Assembly (NCBI GenBank): GCA_902489595.1
Contig: CABUAS010000026.1
Span: 1 to 21,275 of the forward strand
Reading direction: 5' to 3'
DNA length: 21,275 nt
Origin: an uncultured Oscillospiraceae bacterium
Lineage (GTDB): Bacteria; Bacillota; Clostridia; Oscillospirales; Acutalibacteraceae
Positions within the stretch are counted from its first letter, which is position 1; every line of letters begins with the position of its first letter. A model generated the notes under the pieces. That model had not been told where the DNA came from and did no database searches. It saw nothing but the letters and a program-made list of their open reading frames with translations. Below, in pieces: positions 8,301-15,876 of this stretch. Both the position numbers and the translations under genes were made by a program.

Positions 8301-9334
8301 CATGCACAGGTTTTGCCCGTAACATCGTTTTTGATTTCATCAAGCGTGTAACCGAGTGCAATTTTTGTTGTAACCTTTGCAATCGGATAGCCTGTTGCTT
8401 TTGATGCAAGCGCAGATGAGCGTGAAACCCTCGGATTTACTTCAATAACGCTGTATTCAAAGCTTTCAGGGTTCAGCGCAAACTGGCAGTTGCAGCCTCC
8501 CTCAATTCCGAGTTCTGTAATAATATCAAGAGATGCAGAGCGAAGCATCTGGTACTCTTTGTCGGCAAGCGTAACGGCAGGCGCAATAACAATGCTGTCG
8601 CCCGTGTGAACGCCGACAGGGTCAAAGTTTTCCATAGAACAGACGGCAATAACATTGCCCACGCTGTCCCTCATAACTTCAAATTCAATTTCTTTCCAGC
8701 CTGCAATATATTTTTCAATCAGAACCTGCGTGATAGGGGACATCATCAGTCCTCTTTTGGCGTGTTCACGCAGTTCAGCCTCGTTATAGGCAACGCCGCC
8801 GCCCGCACCGCCGAGTGTAAACGCAGGGCGTATAATGACGGGATAGCCGATTTTATCTGCAATTTTTACCGATTCGTCAATCGTGGTTGCAATGTCAGAC
8901 GGCACGCACGGCTGATTGATTTTCAGCATCGTGTCTCTGAACATCTGCCTGTCTTCAGCCTTGTCAATAGCCTCGGCGTCAGTTCCGAGCAGGCGGACAC
9001 CCATTTCATCAAGATAGCCGTCTTTTGCAAGCTGCATACCGATAGTAAGTCCTGTTTGTCCGCCGAGACCGCACAAAATACTGTCGGGTCTTTCTTTTTC
9101 AATGATACGCTTAACCGTTTCTTCGGTCAGCGGCTCAAGGTAAATATGGTCGGCAAGCGCCTTGTCTGTCATAATTGTGGCAGGGTTAGAGTTGATAAGC
9201 ACAACCTCAATACCCTCATCCTTGAGCACTCTGCACGCCTGTGCGCCTGCATAGTCAAATTCAGCCGCCTGTCCTATTACAATCGGACCTGAGCCGATGA
9301 CAAGTACCTTTTTTATATCTTTGTTAAGAGGCAT
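5303..9334 (-). CDS. carB: Fusion of carbamoyl-phosphate synthase large subunit with a diaminopimelate epimerase-like domain
   Basis: One 1343-aa frame encodes two full-length proteins. Residues 1-1059 are CarB: two ATP-grasp synthetase halves (about 1-400 and 550-935; RPAFTLGGAGGGVAY and LRPSYVIGGQNM mark the ATP sites) and a C-terminal MGS-like allosteric domain (about 936-1050). It makes carbamoyl phosphate for arginine and pyrimidines. Residues 1060-1343 are DapF-like (284 aa; usual about 275): KMHGTGDDY, DRHKGIGADG, MRIFNIDGSEG, GNPHC, NTEFV, RVWERGNGETPACGTGACAA. The second catalytic Cys is present (Cys1286). The first, normally in MCGNG, is Ala1137 (MAGNS; codon GCA, plus-strand 5924-5926), and the GND Asn near the N-terminus is Asp. 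There is no stop codon or clear ribosome site at the junction, near Met1060. The start overlaps the carA stop (TAATG). CarB activity is likely; epimerase activity is doubtful. Confidence 0.93.
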   Translation of the reverse strand: MPLNKDIKKVLVIGSGPIVIGQAAEFDYAGAQACRVLKDEGIEVVLINSNPATIMTDKALADHIYLEPLTEETVKRIIEKERPDSILCGLGGQTGLTIGMQLAKDGYLDEMGVRLLGTDAEAIDKAEDRQMFRDTMLKINQPCVPSDIATTIDESVKIADKIGYPVIIRPAFTLGGAGGGVAYNEAELREHAKRGLMMSPITQVLIEKYIAGWKEIEFEVMRDSVGNVIAVCSMENFDPVGVHTGDSIVIAPAVTLADKEYQMLRSASLDIITELGIEGGCNCQFALNPESFEYSVIEVNPRVSRSSALASKATGYPIAKVTTKIALGYTLDEIKNDVTGKTCACFEPTLDYVVVKLPKWPFDKFVNASRKLGTQMKATGEVMSIAPSFEMAIMKAVRGAEIGLDTLNNKAINNTDIIEALKSHDDLRLFSVFRALKNGVSVDEIHRITMIDEWFLYKLKNLADYEKAIYDTPVSKDMYIKGKKLGYTDEAIERISGSSLAYHTNAVYKMVDTCGAEFSAETPYFYSTYDKTCESRELERGEKERIIVLGSGPIRIGQGIEFDYSSVHCVWTLKELGYEVILINNNPETVSTDFDTGDRLYFEPLTPEDVMNIIKVEKPIGVVVAFGGQTAIKLTKYLDDNGINILGTSAEGIDIAEDRKKFDALLEKFGIFRPKGTSVTTLDEALDAGNMLGYPVLLRPSYVIGGQNMTIAYTDDDVRQYMDIILAQGIENPVLVDKYMMGTELEVDCISDGTDVLIPGIMEHIERAGVHSGDSIAVYPPYNIQDKMLKKICDVSEKLALSLGTKGLVNIQYLTYQNELYVIEVNPRASRTIPYISKVTNVPMVELATKIMVGAKLRDLGYGTGLYRTPPYFAVKVPVFSFEKLNDINSKLGPEMKSTGEVLGVGKNLKEALFKGLVSAGFKVDFHKKDKHSVLITVTKQDRYEIVNLAKKLDDMGADIWATPETAKAIESLGIEVKRVNKLREDNSIMDLVESGVLDYIVYTGKSDKKSIADYIKLFNRANQLGIATLTSLDTANALADIIASRYKQTNTELVDINNMREEKCILKFSKMHGTGDDYIFFNNQCGIITCPESFAIEFSDRHKGIGADGIVLIENSDIADAKMRIFNIDGSEGKMAGNSIRCVGKYLYDNGLVNKENITIETASGIRKLELITRNGKVSSVTVDMGKAELTAEKIPVSIQKEKVIDEKISIGGSDYNVTCVSVGNPHCVVFVDNVDKIDIEKTGPMFETAPLFPERINTEFVRVVNSRTLKMRVWERGNGETPACGTGACAAVIAAVENGCCNKNEDITVKLRGGDLIVNYTDDAVYLTGDCNLVFKGEIEY

Positions 9335-10416
9335 TATTCTTTACCTCCGATCATATTAATAAATCTGTCAAATAAAAATCTTGTGTCGTGCGGTCCGCTG
9401 CAGGCCTCGGGGTGAAACTGTACCGAAAACGCTTTTTTATCGGGGTAATCCACACCCTCGTTCGTGCCGTCATTTGCATTCACGTAACTGATAACACCGC
9501 CTGCTTTTTCAATATCTTCATTTATAACGGCATAGCCGTGGTTTTGTGAAGATATGTAGGTTCTGCCCGTTTTTAAATTCTTAACAGGCTGGTTAACACC
9601 GCGGTGGCCGTATTTAAGTTTAACTGTTTTGCCGCCCATTGCAAGTGCAAGTAGCTGATGACCGAGGCAGATACCGAAAATTGGAACTTTGCCGATTAAT
9701 TTTTTCAGTTCTTCAATACATTCTTCGTTGTCGCTCGGGTCACCCGGTCCGTTAGACAGCATAATGCCGTCGGGATTTAACTTTAAAATATCTTCAGCCT
9801 TTGTGTTATAGGGAACAACAGCAATATTGCAGCCTCTTTTGGCAAGCTCTCTCGGAATATTATCCTTTTTGCCGTAGTCAATCAGCACAACATTGTATTT
9901 GTGGTTTTCACTCGGCACAAGGCATGGCTTTTCAACCGATGTGGATTTTACCGCATCGGTTATTTTGTATTCTTTAATTTTATCAAAATCGGCTTTTCTC
10001 GGGTCAGAGCAGATAACGGCATTCATAACACCGCTTTCACGAATGATTTTTGTAATCTCTCTCGTGTCTACATCATAAACGCCGATAATGTTGTTCTCTT
10101 TCAGATAATCGTCAAGCGTTTTGCCGCATCTGAAGTTTGACGGCTCTTTACAGTATTCACGCACAATGTAAGCACTTACGTAAGATTTAGTGCTTTCCGT
10201 ATCCTCGTCAATAAAACCGTAGTTGCCGATAAGCGGAAAGGTCTGCATAACAATCTGACCGAAATAACTCGGGTCTGTCAGCGTTTCAATATAACCGCCC
10301 ATACCTGTTGTAAAAACAAGCTCGCCTGTGATTTCGCCTGATGCACCAAAGCGTTTTCCCTCAAAAATCTGCCCGTTTGCAAGGCAGATGTAAACTGTTT
10401 CGTTAATCATAGTCAT
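9334..10416 (-). CDS. carA: Carbamoyl-phosphate synthase small (glutaminase) subunit
   Basis: CarA hydrolyses glutamine and passes ammonia to CarB. The 360-aa protein has the N-terminal small-chain domain (about 1-150, containing GELVFTTGMGGYIETLTDPS) and a class I glutamine amidotransferase domain. The nucleophile is Cys250 (GICLGHQ), with the His335/Glu337 partners in FHPEA. Length is normal. The start and the argF stop share a base (TAATG at 10418-10414), and its own stop shares a base with the carB start in the same way, so argF, carA and carB are tightly coupled. A second in-frame ATG two codons downstream (M3) is also possible. CarAB here probably serves arginine synthesis first. Whether it also supplies pyrimidines depends on other copies in the genome. 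Confidence 0.96.
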   Translation of the reverse strand: MTMINETVYICLANGQIFEGKRFGASGEITGELVFTTGMGGYIETLTDPSYFGQIVMQTFPLIGNYGFIDEDTESTKSYVSAYIVREYCKEPSNFRCGKTLDDYLKENNIIGVYDVDTREITKIIRESGVMNAVICSDPRKADFDKIKEYKITDAVKSTSVEKPCLVPSENHKYNVVLIDYGKKDNIPRELAKRGCNIAVVPYNTKAEDILKLNPDGIMLSNGPGDPSDNEECIEELKKLIGKVPIFGICLGHQLLALAMGGKTVKLKYGHRGVNQPVKNLKTGRTYISSQNHGYAVINEDIEKAGGVISYVNANDGTNEGVDYPDKKAFSVQFHPEACSGPHDTRFLFDRFINMIGGKE

Positions 10417-11318
10417 TAACCTAAAAGTTTAACTAACACTGCTTTCTGCGCGTGGAGCCTGTTTTCTGCCTCGTCAAAAATTTCATCTGCATGTTCTTCA
10501 AATACCTTTGCAGTGATTTCTTCTTCTCTGTGTGCAGGCAGGCAGTGAAGTACCATAGCACCGTCGTTTGCAGCAGCCATAACATCATCGTTAATCTGAA
10601 AATCTTTAAATACTTTTTCTCTTTCAGCCTTTTCTTCTTCCTGACCCATAGATGCCCATACGTCAGTGTAAAGAATGTCTGCACCCTTTGCACATTCAAG
10701 AATGTTGTCAGAGCAGGTGAATTTGCCGTTTTTCTGTGCCCATTTCATAATTTCAGCATCGGGCTTGTAATCATTCGGGCAGGCAACTGCACATTCCATG
10801 CCCATTTTGATTGCGCCTACAATAAGACTGTTTGCCATGTTGTTGCCGTCACCGATAAAGCAGAATTTCAGTCCGTCAAAAGTCTTTTTGTATTCACGGA
10901 TTGTCATAAGGTCTGCAAGCACCTGGCAGGGGTGGCAGTAGTCTGTAAGACCGTTGATAATCGGAATAGAGCCGTATTCGGCAAGGTCTTCAACCTCTTT
11001 CTGCTCGAAGGTTCTGATCATAATTCCGTCAAGGTAGCGTGAAAGAACTCTTGCAGTATCCTCAACAGGCTCGCCTCTGCCAATCTGCAAATCCCTGTTT
11101 GAAAGGAAAAGTGCCTGACCGCCGAGCTGATACATTCCCGTTTCAAATGAAACTCTTGTTCTTGTTGAACTTTTCTGGAAAATCATACCAAGCGTTTTGC
11201 CTTTTAAATGGTGGTGTTCAATACCGTGCTTCGTCTCATATTTCAACTGGTCTGCAAGATTAAGAATATCAAGTATATCCTTCTGGCTTAAATCTGCAAG
11301 TTTTAATAAATGTTTCAT
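10416..11318 (-). CDS. argF: Ornithine carbamoyltransferase
   Basis: This 300-aa transferase joins carbamoyl phosphate to ornithine to give citrulline. The carbamoyl-phosphate loop STRTR is at 51-55, HPCQ at 129-132, the ornithine-side SMG at 223-225, and HCLP at 258-261 with the catalytic Cys259. These distinguish it from aspartate carbamoyltransferase. Its ATG overlaps the argD stop by 4 nt (ATGA, 11318-11315) and its stop overlaps the carA start. A biosynthetic (ArgF) rather than catabolic (ArcB) role follows from the operon. Confidence 0.96.
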   Translation of the reverse strand: MKHLLKLADLSQKDILDILNLADQLKYETKHGIEHHHLKGKTLGMIFQKSSTRTRVSFETGMYQLGGQALFLSNRDLQIGRGEPVEDTARVLSRYLDGIMIRTFEQKEVEDLAEYGSIPIINGLTDYCHPCQVLADLMTIREYKKTFDGLKFCFIGDGNNMANSLIVGAIKMGMECAVACPNDYKPDAEIMKWAQKNGKFTCSDNILECAKGADILYTDVWASMGQEEEKAEREKVFKDFQINDDVMAAANDGAMVLHCLPAHREEEITAKVFEEHADEIFDEAENRLHAQKAVLVKLLG

Positions 11319-12475
11319 TTTTCAATAATCTCCTTCAAAATTTTAAGACCTTTGTTCAGTTCATCATAACTGATGTTAAGGGCAGGCAAAAGCCTTACTT
11401 TTGTTTTTGCAGTCAGCACAAGCAGTCCGTTTTTCAGGCACTCGTCTGCAATTTCTTTGGCATTTTTCTCTGTTTCAATTCCGAGCATCAGACCCATTCC
11501 CGAAACAGATTTTACACCGTTTACATTTGCTAAAAATTCTTTTATATATCTGCTCTTTTCCGAAACACTGTTCAGAAAAGCATCATCTATCCTTGAAACT
11601 ATTGATACTGCGCCGGCTGCGCAAACAGGGTTGCCGCCAAATGTTGAGCCGTGACTGCCGGGTGTCACGATATCCTTAACCTTGTCGCCGAATAAAACTG
11701 CACCCATCGGCAGACCGCCTGCAAGACCCTTTGCAGTAGAAACAATGTCAGGTTTAATATCAAAATTTTCATAAGCAAAATATCTGCCTGTTCTGCCGTT
11801 GCCAGTCTGCACCTCGTCGCAAATCATCAGAATATCTTTATCATCGGCGATTTTTTCAATAGCCTTAACAAAATCACAGTCAAGGCTGTTTACGCCGCCT
11901 TCGCCCTGAACACATTCAAACATAACGGCACAAACGTCATCTGTTATCATATCTTTAAGTGTGTTTACATCGTTGGCAGGGCAGTATTTAAAGCCGTCAG
12001 TCAAAGGCAAAAAGTCTTTGTGAAAAACATCCTGTCCCGTTGCCGCAAGCGTTGTAATCGTTCTGCCGTGGAAAGAGTTAACGAGCGTTATAATTGTGTG
12101 CCTGTCAGAACCGTATTTATCGGCACTGTATTTTCTTGCAAATTTTATTGCTCCCTCGTTGGCCTCTGCACCGCTGTTTGCAAAAAAAACTTTTTTCATT
12201 CCTGTTTTTTCGCAAAGAAGTTCGGCAAGCTTTGCGCAAGGCTCTGTGTAATAAAGATTGCTCGTATGCTGAAGTTTTACTAATTGTTCTTCAACTGCAC
12301 TTTTCCATTCATCGTCACAGAAACCAAACGCAGTTACGCCGATTCCCGAGCCGAAATCTATATATTCCTTGCCCTGTTCGTCATAAGCGGTTGAGCCTTT
12401 GCCGTTTGTCAGCAAAACATCAAACCTGCCGTATGAATGGGCAACATACTCACTGTCAGTTTCTTTAATGTTCAT
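11315..12475 (-). CDS. argD: Acetylornithine aminotransferase
   Basis: This class III PLP aminotransferase converts N-acetylglutamate semialdehyde and glutamate to N-acetylornithine. I place the start at 12475 (386 aa, MNIKETDSEY). An AGAGG ribosome site precedes it, and a longer in-frame extension would run into argB coding sequence. PLP-site features are SGAEANE (101-107), the Asp220-Glu pair in ICDEVQTGNGRTG, and the Schiff-base Lys249 in STAKGLAGG. Length matches the family (about 380-400). It starts 13 bp after argB and overlaps argF by 4 nt. Some members also act on succinyl-diaminopimelate (DapC activity); sequence alone does not exclude this. Confidence 0.95.
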   Translation of the reverse strand: MNIKETDSEYVAHSYGRFDVLLTNGKGSTAYDEQGKEYIDFGSGIGVTAFGFCDDEWKSAVEEQLVKLQHTSNLYYTEPCAKLAELLCEKTGMKKVFFANSGAEANEGAIKFARKYSADKYGSDRHTIITLVNSFHGRTITTLAATGQDVFHKDFLPLTDGFKYCPANDVNTLKDMITDDVCAVMFECVQGEGGVNSLDCDFVKAIEKIADDKDILMICDEVQTGNGRTGRYFAYENFDIKPDIVSTAKGLAGGLPMGAVLFGDKVKDIVTPGSHGSTFGGNPVCAAGAVSIVSRIDDAFLNSVSEKSRYIKEFLANVNGVKSVSGMGLMLGIETEKNAKEIADECLKNGLLVLTAKTKVRLLPALNISYDELNKGLKILKEIIEK

Positions 12476-12488
12476 ATTGTTTTTCCTC

Positions 12489-13346
12489 TTATCTGCTCCT
12501 GAACATTGTTCCCATACCTTCATCGGTAAGAAGCTCCATAAGAATGGAGTGGGGAACACGTCCGTCAATTATAAATGCTTTTTTAACGCCCTCTCTGAGC
12601 GCATTTGTCATCGAGTCGATTTTCGGAATCATACCGCCGCCGATTATTCCCTCGGCAATAAGTGCAGGCACATCGCTGATGTAAACCCTGTGAATCAGCG
12701 TGCTGTCGTCATCTTTATCTCTCAAAAGACCTACCACATCTGTCATTGAAATAAGCGCCTCAGCATTAAGTGCGCCTGCAACTGCCGCCGCAACCGTGTC
12801 TGCATTAATGTTGTAGCAGTTGCCTTTTTCATCATAGCCGATTGTTGAAATAACAGGAATAAAGCCGTGGTTGAGCACTTCTTCAACAACCTCCATATTC
12901 ACATCTGTTATTTCACCGACAAAGCCGTGTTTTTCATCAAGCGGTCTGCACTTAATCATATTGCCGTCCATACCTGAAAGTCCGATTGCGTGACCGCCTG
13001 AGTTTCCTATCTGGCAAACAAGGTCTTTGTTTACCTTTCCTGCAAGCACCATCTGAACAATGTTTACAGTGTCTTTGTCGGTAACCCTGAGTCCGTCTTC
13101 AAATTTGCTTTCAATGTTCATTGCTTTCAGCGTCTTGTTAATTTCAGGGCCGCCGCCGTGAACAAGAACAACTTTAATTCCTATTGTTGAAAGAAGTACT
13201 AAATCACGCATAACTGCGTCTTTCAGTTCTTCGTTAATCATTGCATTTCCGCCGTATTTTACAACGATGATTTTCTTTCGATACATCTGTATGTTCGGCA
13301 GTGCATGTGCAAGTATTTCCGCCTTCTGTGCATTATTTATATCCAT
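12489..13346 (-). CDS. argB: N-acetylglutamate kinase
   Basis: ArgB phosphorylates N-acetylglutamate, the second step of the pathway. The 285-aa amino-acid-kinase fold shows KYGGNAM (30-36), the nucleotide/substrate loop HGGGPEI (63-69), LRVTD with Arg87, and Lys242 in GGGMIPKID. An N-terminal helix of about 20 residues precedes the first strand. In the family this goes with the hexameric, arginine-inhibited form, which fits a pathway with acetyl recycling by ArgJ (inference). The ribosome site is weak (GAAAG about 15 nt upstream). The gene lies 258 bp below argJ, a gap filled by repeats, so it may depend on read-through or carry its own promoter. Confidence 0.95.
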   Translation of the reverse strand: MDINNAQKAEILAHALPNIQMYRKKIIVVKYGGNAMINEELKDAVMRDLVLLSTIGIKVVLVHGGGPEINKTLKAMNIESKFEDGLRVTDKDTVNIVQMVLAGKVNKDLVCQIGNSGGHAIGLSGMDGNMIKCRPLDEKHGFVGEITDVNMEVVEEVLNHGFIPVISTIGYDEKGNCYNINADTVAAAVAGALNAEALISMTDVVGLLRDKDDDSTLIHRVYISDVPALIAEGIIGGGMIPKIDSMTNALREGVKKAFIIDGRVPHSILMELLTDEGMGTMFRSR

Positions 13347-13386
13347 AATCTATAATACCAACTTTCATTATTTCGCATGATTTTTT

Positions 13387-13414
13387 GTAGGGTGCGGCGT
13401 CCTCGACGCACCGT
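13387..13414 (+). repeat. Palindromic repeat unit, copy 1 (GTAGGGTGCGG type)
   Basis: This is a 28-nt unit with GGTGCG / CGCACC arms. It matches the unit at 19827-19854 at 26 of 28 positions, and a CAATTA-CTCT flank downstream is also shared. It lies between argB and argJ. It looks like a small dispersed intergenic element and not a terminator, since there is no T-tract. Confidence 0.75.
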
Positions 13415-13434
13415 TAAATCAATTACTCTTTATC

Positions 13435-13644
13435 AAGTCCTGTAATCCCCGTTAATCTTTACATAATCATATATGTCGGTTTTCACTCTTTGCAAAACAA
13501 TCCACCGGATTGTTTCTTGCCAAATTGCCTGTTCGCTGTTACTCACGCAATTTGGAAACTCGTTTGTGATTTAACACGAACGGCTCGGTTTTTTTCAATG
13601 TAGTTTAAGTCCGGTAATCCCCGTTAATCTTTACATAATCATAT
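13435..13644. repeat. 38-bp direct repeat of the argJ 3' end flanking a three-hairpin segment
   Basis: The 38 nt that encode the last residues of ArgJ (13607-13644) recur at 13435-13472 with one mismatch. The duplicate still reads Y-D-Y-V-K-I-N-G-D-Y-R-T followed by TGA on the minus strand. Between the copies are three successive hairpins. The first is AAACAATCC/GGATTGTTT (13495-13515, 9-bp stem, 3-nt loop). The second is CCAAATTGC/GCAATTTGG (13520-13555, 9-bp stem). The third is CGTTTGTG/CACGAACG (13561-13582, 8-bp stem with one G-T pair). The layout suggests an inserted element that re-created the gene end, or a tandem duplication later filled by a repeat. No transposase or terminal motif is visible. 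Confidence 0.85.
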
Positions 13645-14846
13645 GTTAAATCACAACCCCATGCAGTTGCATTTTCATCACCCTGATTAAGATTAACAAG
13701 CACCTGAATTTCATCACTCTTTAAAATTTCTGCCGCTTTTTCTTCGCTGAATTCAATACCTGCGCCGTTTTTGCAGACATCAATCACACCGAATTCGCTT
13801 TCCAGTGAAACATCAACTTTGTTAATGTCAAATTCTGCGTCTGCATATCCGATTGCACAAAGAATTCTGCCCCAGTTTGCATCTTCGCCGAATATAGCAC
13901 ATTTGAACAGTGTAGAACCGATAACCGATTTTGCAATTATAATCGCATCATCTTTTGTCGGGCAGCCCGTGCATATGCATTCAAGCAGCTTGCCTGCACC
14001 CTCACCGTCCTTTGCAAGCATTCTGGTAAGATTAGCCATAACCTGATAAAGCCCTGCCTTGAATATTTCAAATGCCTCATTTTCCTGCGTAATTTCATCG
14101 TTTCCTGCAAGGCCGTTTGCCATAACAGACACCATATCGTTTGTAGATGTATCACCGTCAATGGAAAGGCAGTTGTATGTCACCTTAACAATTTCATTAA
14201 GTGCTTTTTGCAGCATCTCGGCTGAAATTGCAGTATCCGTCGTAATAAAGTTAAGCGTTGTTGCCATATTCGGGTGAATCATGCCCGAGCCTTTTGCCAT
14301 ACCGCCGATTGTGCACGTTTTGCCGTCAATTTCAAACTGAACGGCATATTCTTTTTTGATTGTGTCGGTCGTCATAATCGCCGTTGCACATTCAATGTTA
14401 CCCGTGCAGGATAAACCCTCTGCCAAATCGCCGATTTTGTTTTCAATCGGTTCTATCGGTAAAACCTGACCGATAACACCCGTTGATGCAACAATAACCT
14501 CTTCAGGCTTAATTCCAAGCACATCGGCAGTCAGTGCACACATTTTTTCAGCCTTTTCAATACCGTCTGCATTGCAGGTGTTGGCATTTTTTGAGTTCAC
14601 TATAACCGCCTTTGATTTACCGCCTGTCTTTTCAAGATTTGCCTTTGTAACAAGTATCGGCGCACCCTTAACTTTGTTTGTCGTGTAAACTGCCGCCGTG
14701 CTGCAAATCGTGTCGGATAAAATCATTCCCAGGTCGTTTTTGTGGGGCGCATCAGGGTTGCTCGGCTTTTTTATTCCGCAGTAAACGCCGTTTGCTTTAA
14801 AGCCTTTCGGGGCGCATACGCCGCCGTCAATTATTTTAAATTCCAT
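13605..14846 (-). CDS. argJ: Bifunctional ornithine acetyltransferase / N-acetylglutamate synthase
   Basis: ArgJ moves the acetyl group from N-acetylornithine to glutamate, closing the acetyl cycle, and in bifunctional forms also makes N-acetylglutamate from acetyl-CoA. The 413-aa precursor has the self-cleavage context KGSGMIHPNMA/TTLNF. Cleavage is expected between Ala195 and Thr196, making Thr196 the N-terminal nucleophile of the beta chain. Length and the C-terminal WGCDLTYDYVKINGDYRT are typical. It starts 4 bp after the argC stop, and its AGGAGA ribosome site lies inside the last codons of argC. No separate argA is seen here, so the bifunctional form is likely but unproven. The 3' end is duplicated downstream. 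Confidence 0.95.
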   Translation of the reverse strand: MEFKIIDGGVCAPKGFKANGVYCGIKKPSNPDAPHKNDLGMILSDTICSTAAVYTTNKVKGAPILVTKANLEKTGGKSKAVIVNSKNANTCNADGIEKAEKMCALTADVLGIKPEEVIVASTGVIGQVLPIEPIENKIGDLAEGLSCTGNIECATAIMTTDTIKKEYAVQFEIDGKTCTIGGMAKGSGMIHPNMATTLNFITTDTAISAEMLQKALNEIVKVTYNCLSIDGDTSTNDMVSVMANGLAGNDEITQENEAFEIFKAGLYQVMANLTRMLAKDGEGAGKLLECICTGCPTKDDAIIIAKSVIGSTLFKCAIFGEDANWGRILCAIGYADAEFDINKVDVSLESEFGVIDVCKNGAGIEFSEEKAAEILKSDEIQVLVNLNQGDENATAWGCDLTYDYVKINGDYRT

Positions 14847-14850
14847 TTTT

Positions 14851-15792
14851 TTATTCTCCTAAAACAAGTCCTTTTTTCTCGTCAATACCCATAGCAAGAT
14901 TCATACACTGAATTGCCGCACCCGATGCACCTTTGCCTAAATTGTCAAAGCGTGAGGTGATTACAATTCTGTCATCATTGCCGTTTACTTCAATTTCCAT
15001 ATCATCTCTGCCGTCAAAATTGTTGGCGCCGATCATATTTTCAGTGTAGCCGAGTCTTCGGACTTTTACAAATTCCTGCCCGTCATAATGCTCAGCGAGA
15101 ATATCACGAACATTTTTCAGACTGCATTTCTTTTTCAGCATATCTGCAAAAAGCGGTATGCTCACTACCATTCCGCATTTGTAGTCGCAGATCATCGGGC
15201 TGAAAATCGGAGCTTTTGAAAGCTTTGAAACAGCAACCATTTCTTTCAAATGCTTGTGATTCTGAGTCAGCGCGTATTGCCTCGGCGAGGCAAGTTCAGG
15301 GTCTCTTTCTGCATCTTCGTATTGAGCGATAGCCTTGTTGCCGCCGCCGCTGTAGCCCGAAACTGCAAAGCAGGTGAGAGGATAATCCGCATCAATAATT
15401 CCGTGTTTTACAAGCGGATGAACAATCGAGTTGAAACCGCTTGCGTAACAGCCCGGGTTTGCAATAAGATTGTTTGAAATTATCTTTTCCCTGAATTCTT
15501 TGCCGAGTTCGGGAAAACCGTATGCCCATTTCGGGTTTGTTCTGTGTGCCGTTGATGCATCAATTATCTTTGTCCTGTTATTTTCAAGCAGGGTAACCGC
15601 CTCAACTGCAGCTGCATCGGGCAGGCAAAGAAAAGTAATGTCGCTCTCGTTTATGAATTTTTTGATTTCCGTCGTGTCTTTGCGCTTGTCATCATCTATT
15701 TTTAAAAGTTCAATATCATCTCTTGCAGACAGCCTGTCCTTAATTCTTAAACCGGTTGTGCCTGCCTGTCCGTCAATAAATACTTTAATCAT
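14851..15792 (-). CDS. argC: N-acetyl-gamma-glutamyl-phosphate reductase, short (type 2) form
   Basis: ArgC reduces N-acetylglutamyl phosphate to the semialdehyde with NADPH. The start is placed at 15792 (313 aa, MIKVFIDGQAGTTGLRI). A GGAAAG ribosome site lies about 10 nt upstream, and the longer in-frame extension would cross the promoter. The nucleotide loop is GQAGTTG (8-14) and the catalytic Cys115 sits in NPGCYASGF. The motifs RKDT, LCLPDAAAVEAV, DASTAHRT and SGYSGGG, with the short length, fit the type 2 ArgC subfamily better than the roughly 345-aa type 1 form of Bacillus. It is the first gene of the operon, behind a consensus promoter and ARG-box-like sites. Confidence 0.93.
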   Translation of the reverse strand: MIKVFIDGQAGTTGLRIKDRLSARDDIELLKIDDDKRKDTTEIKKFINESDITFLCLPDAAAVEAVTLLENNRTKIIDASTAHRTNPKWAYGFPELGKEFREKIISNNLIANPGCYASGFNSIVHPLVKHGIIDADYPLTCFAVSGYSGGGNKAIAQYEDAERDPELASPRQYALTQNHKHLKEMVAVSKLSKAPIFSPMICDYKCGMVVSIPLFADMLKKKCSLKNVRDILAEHYDGQEFVKVRRLGYTENMIGANNFDGRDDMEIEVNGNDDRIVITSRFDNLGKGASGAAIQCMNLAMGIDEKKGLVLGE

Positions 15793-15832
15793 AAATATAC
15801 ATCTTTCCATAACTTTATTATATTTCTTTTCT

Positions 15833-15860
15833 ATTATATACTTGCAGATACTTTTGTCAA
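15833..15860 (-). promoter_or_regulatory. Sigma-A promoter of the arginine operon
   Basis: On the minus strand, perfect TTGACA (15855-15860) and TATAAT (15833-15838) boxes are separated by 16 bp. They lie about 40 bp upstream of the argC ATG. Confidence 0.85.
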
Positions 15861-15876
15861 TAGTAAAGAATGAAGT

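Noticed and set aside
8606..9292. 228-codon plus-strand open frame antisense to carB
   Set aside because: It is fully inside the strongly supported carB coding sequence and has no recognisable domain or ribosome site.
10452..11042. 196-codon plus-strand open frame antisense to argF
   Set aside because: It is a shadow of argF with low-complexity Phe/Cys-rich composition and no domain.
12476..12568. N-terminal extension of argD upstream of 12475
   Set aside because: It overlaps the end of argB and adds residues not found in the family; the ribosome site supports 12475.
13387..13644. Possible CRISPR array or riboswitch between argJ and argB
   Set aside because: There are only two long direct copies with unrelated hairpins between them, no regular repeat-spacer pattern, and no known riboswitch core.
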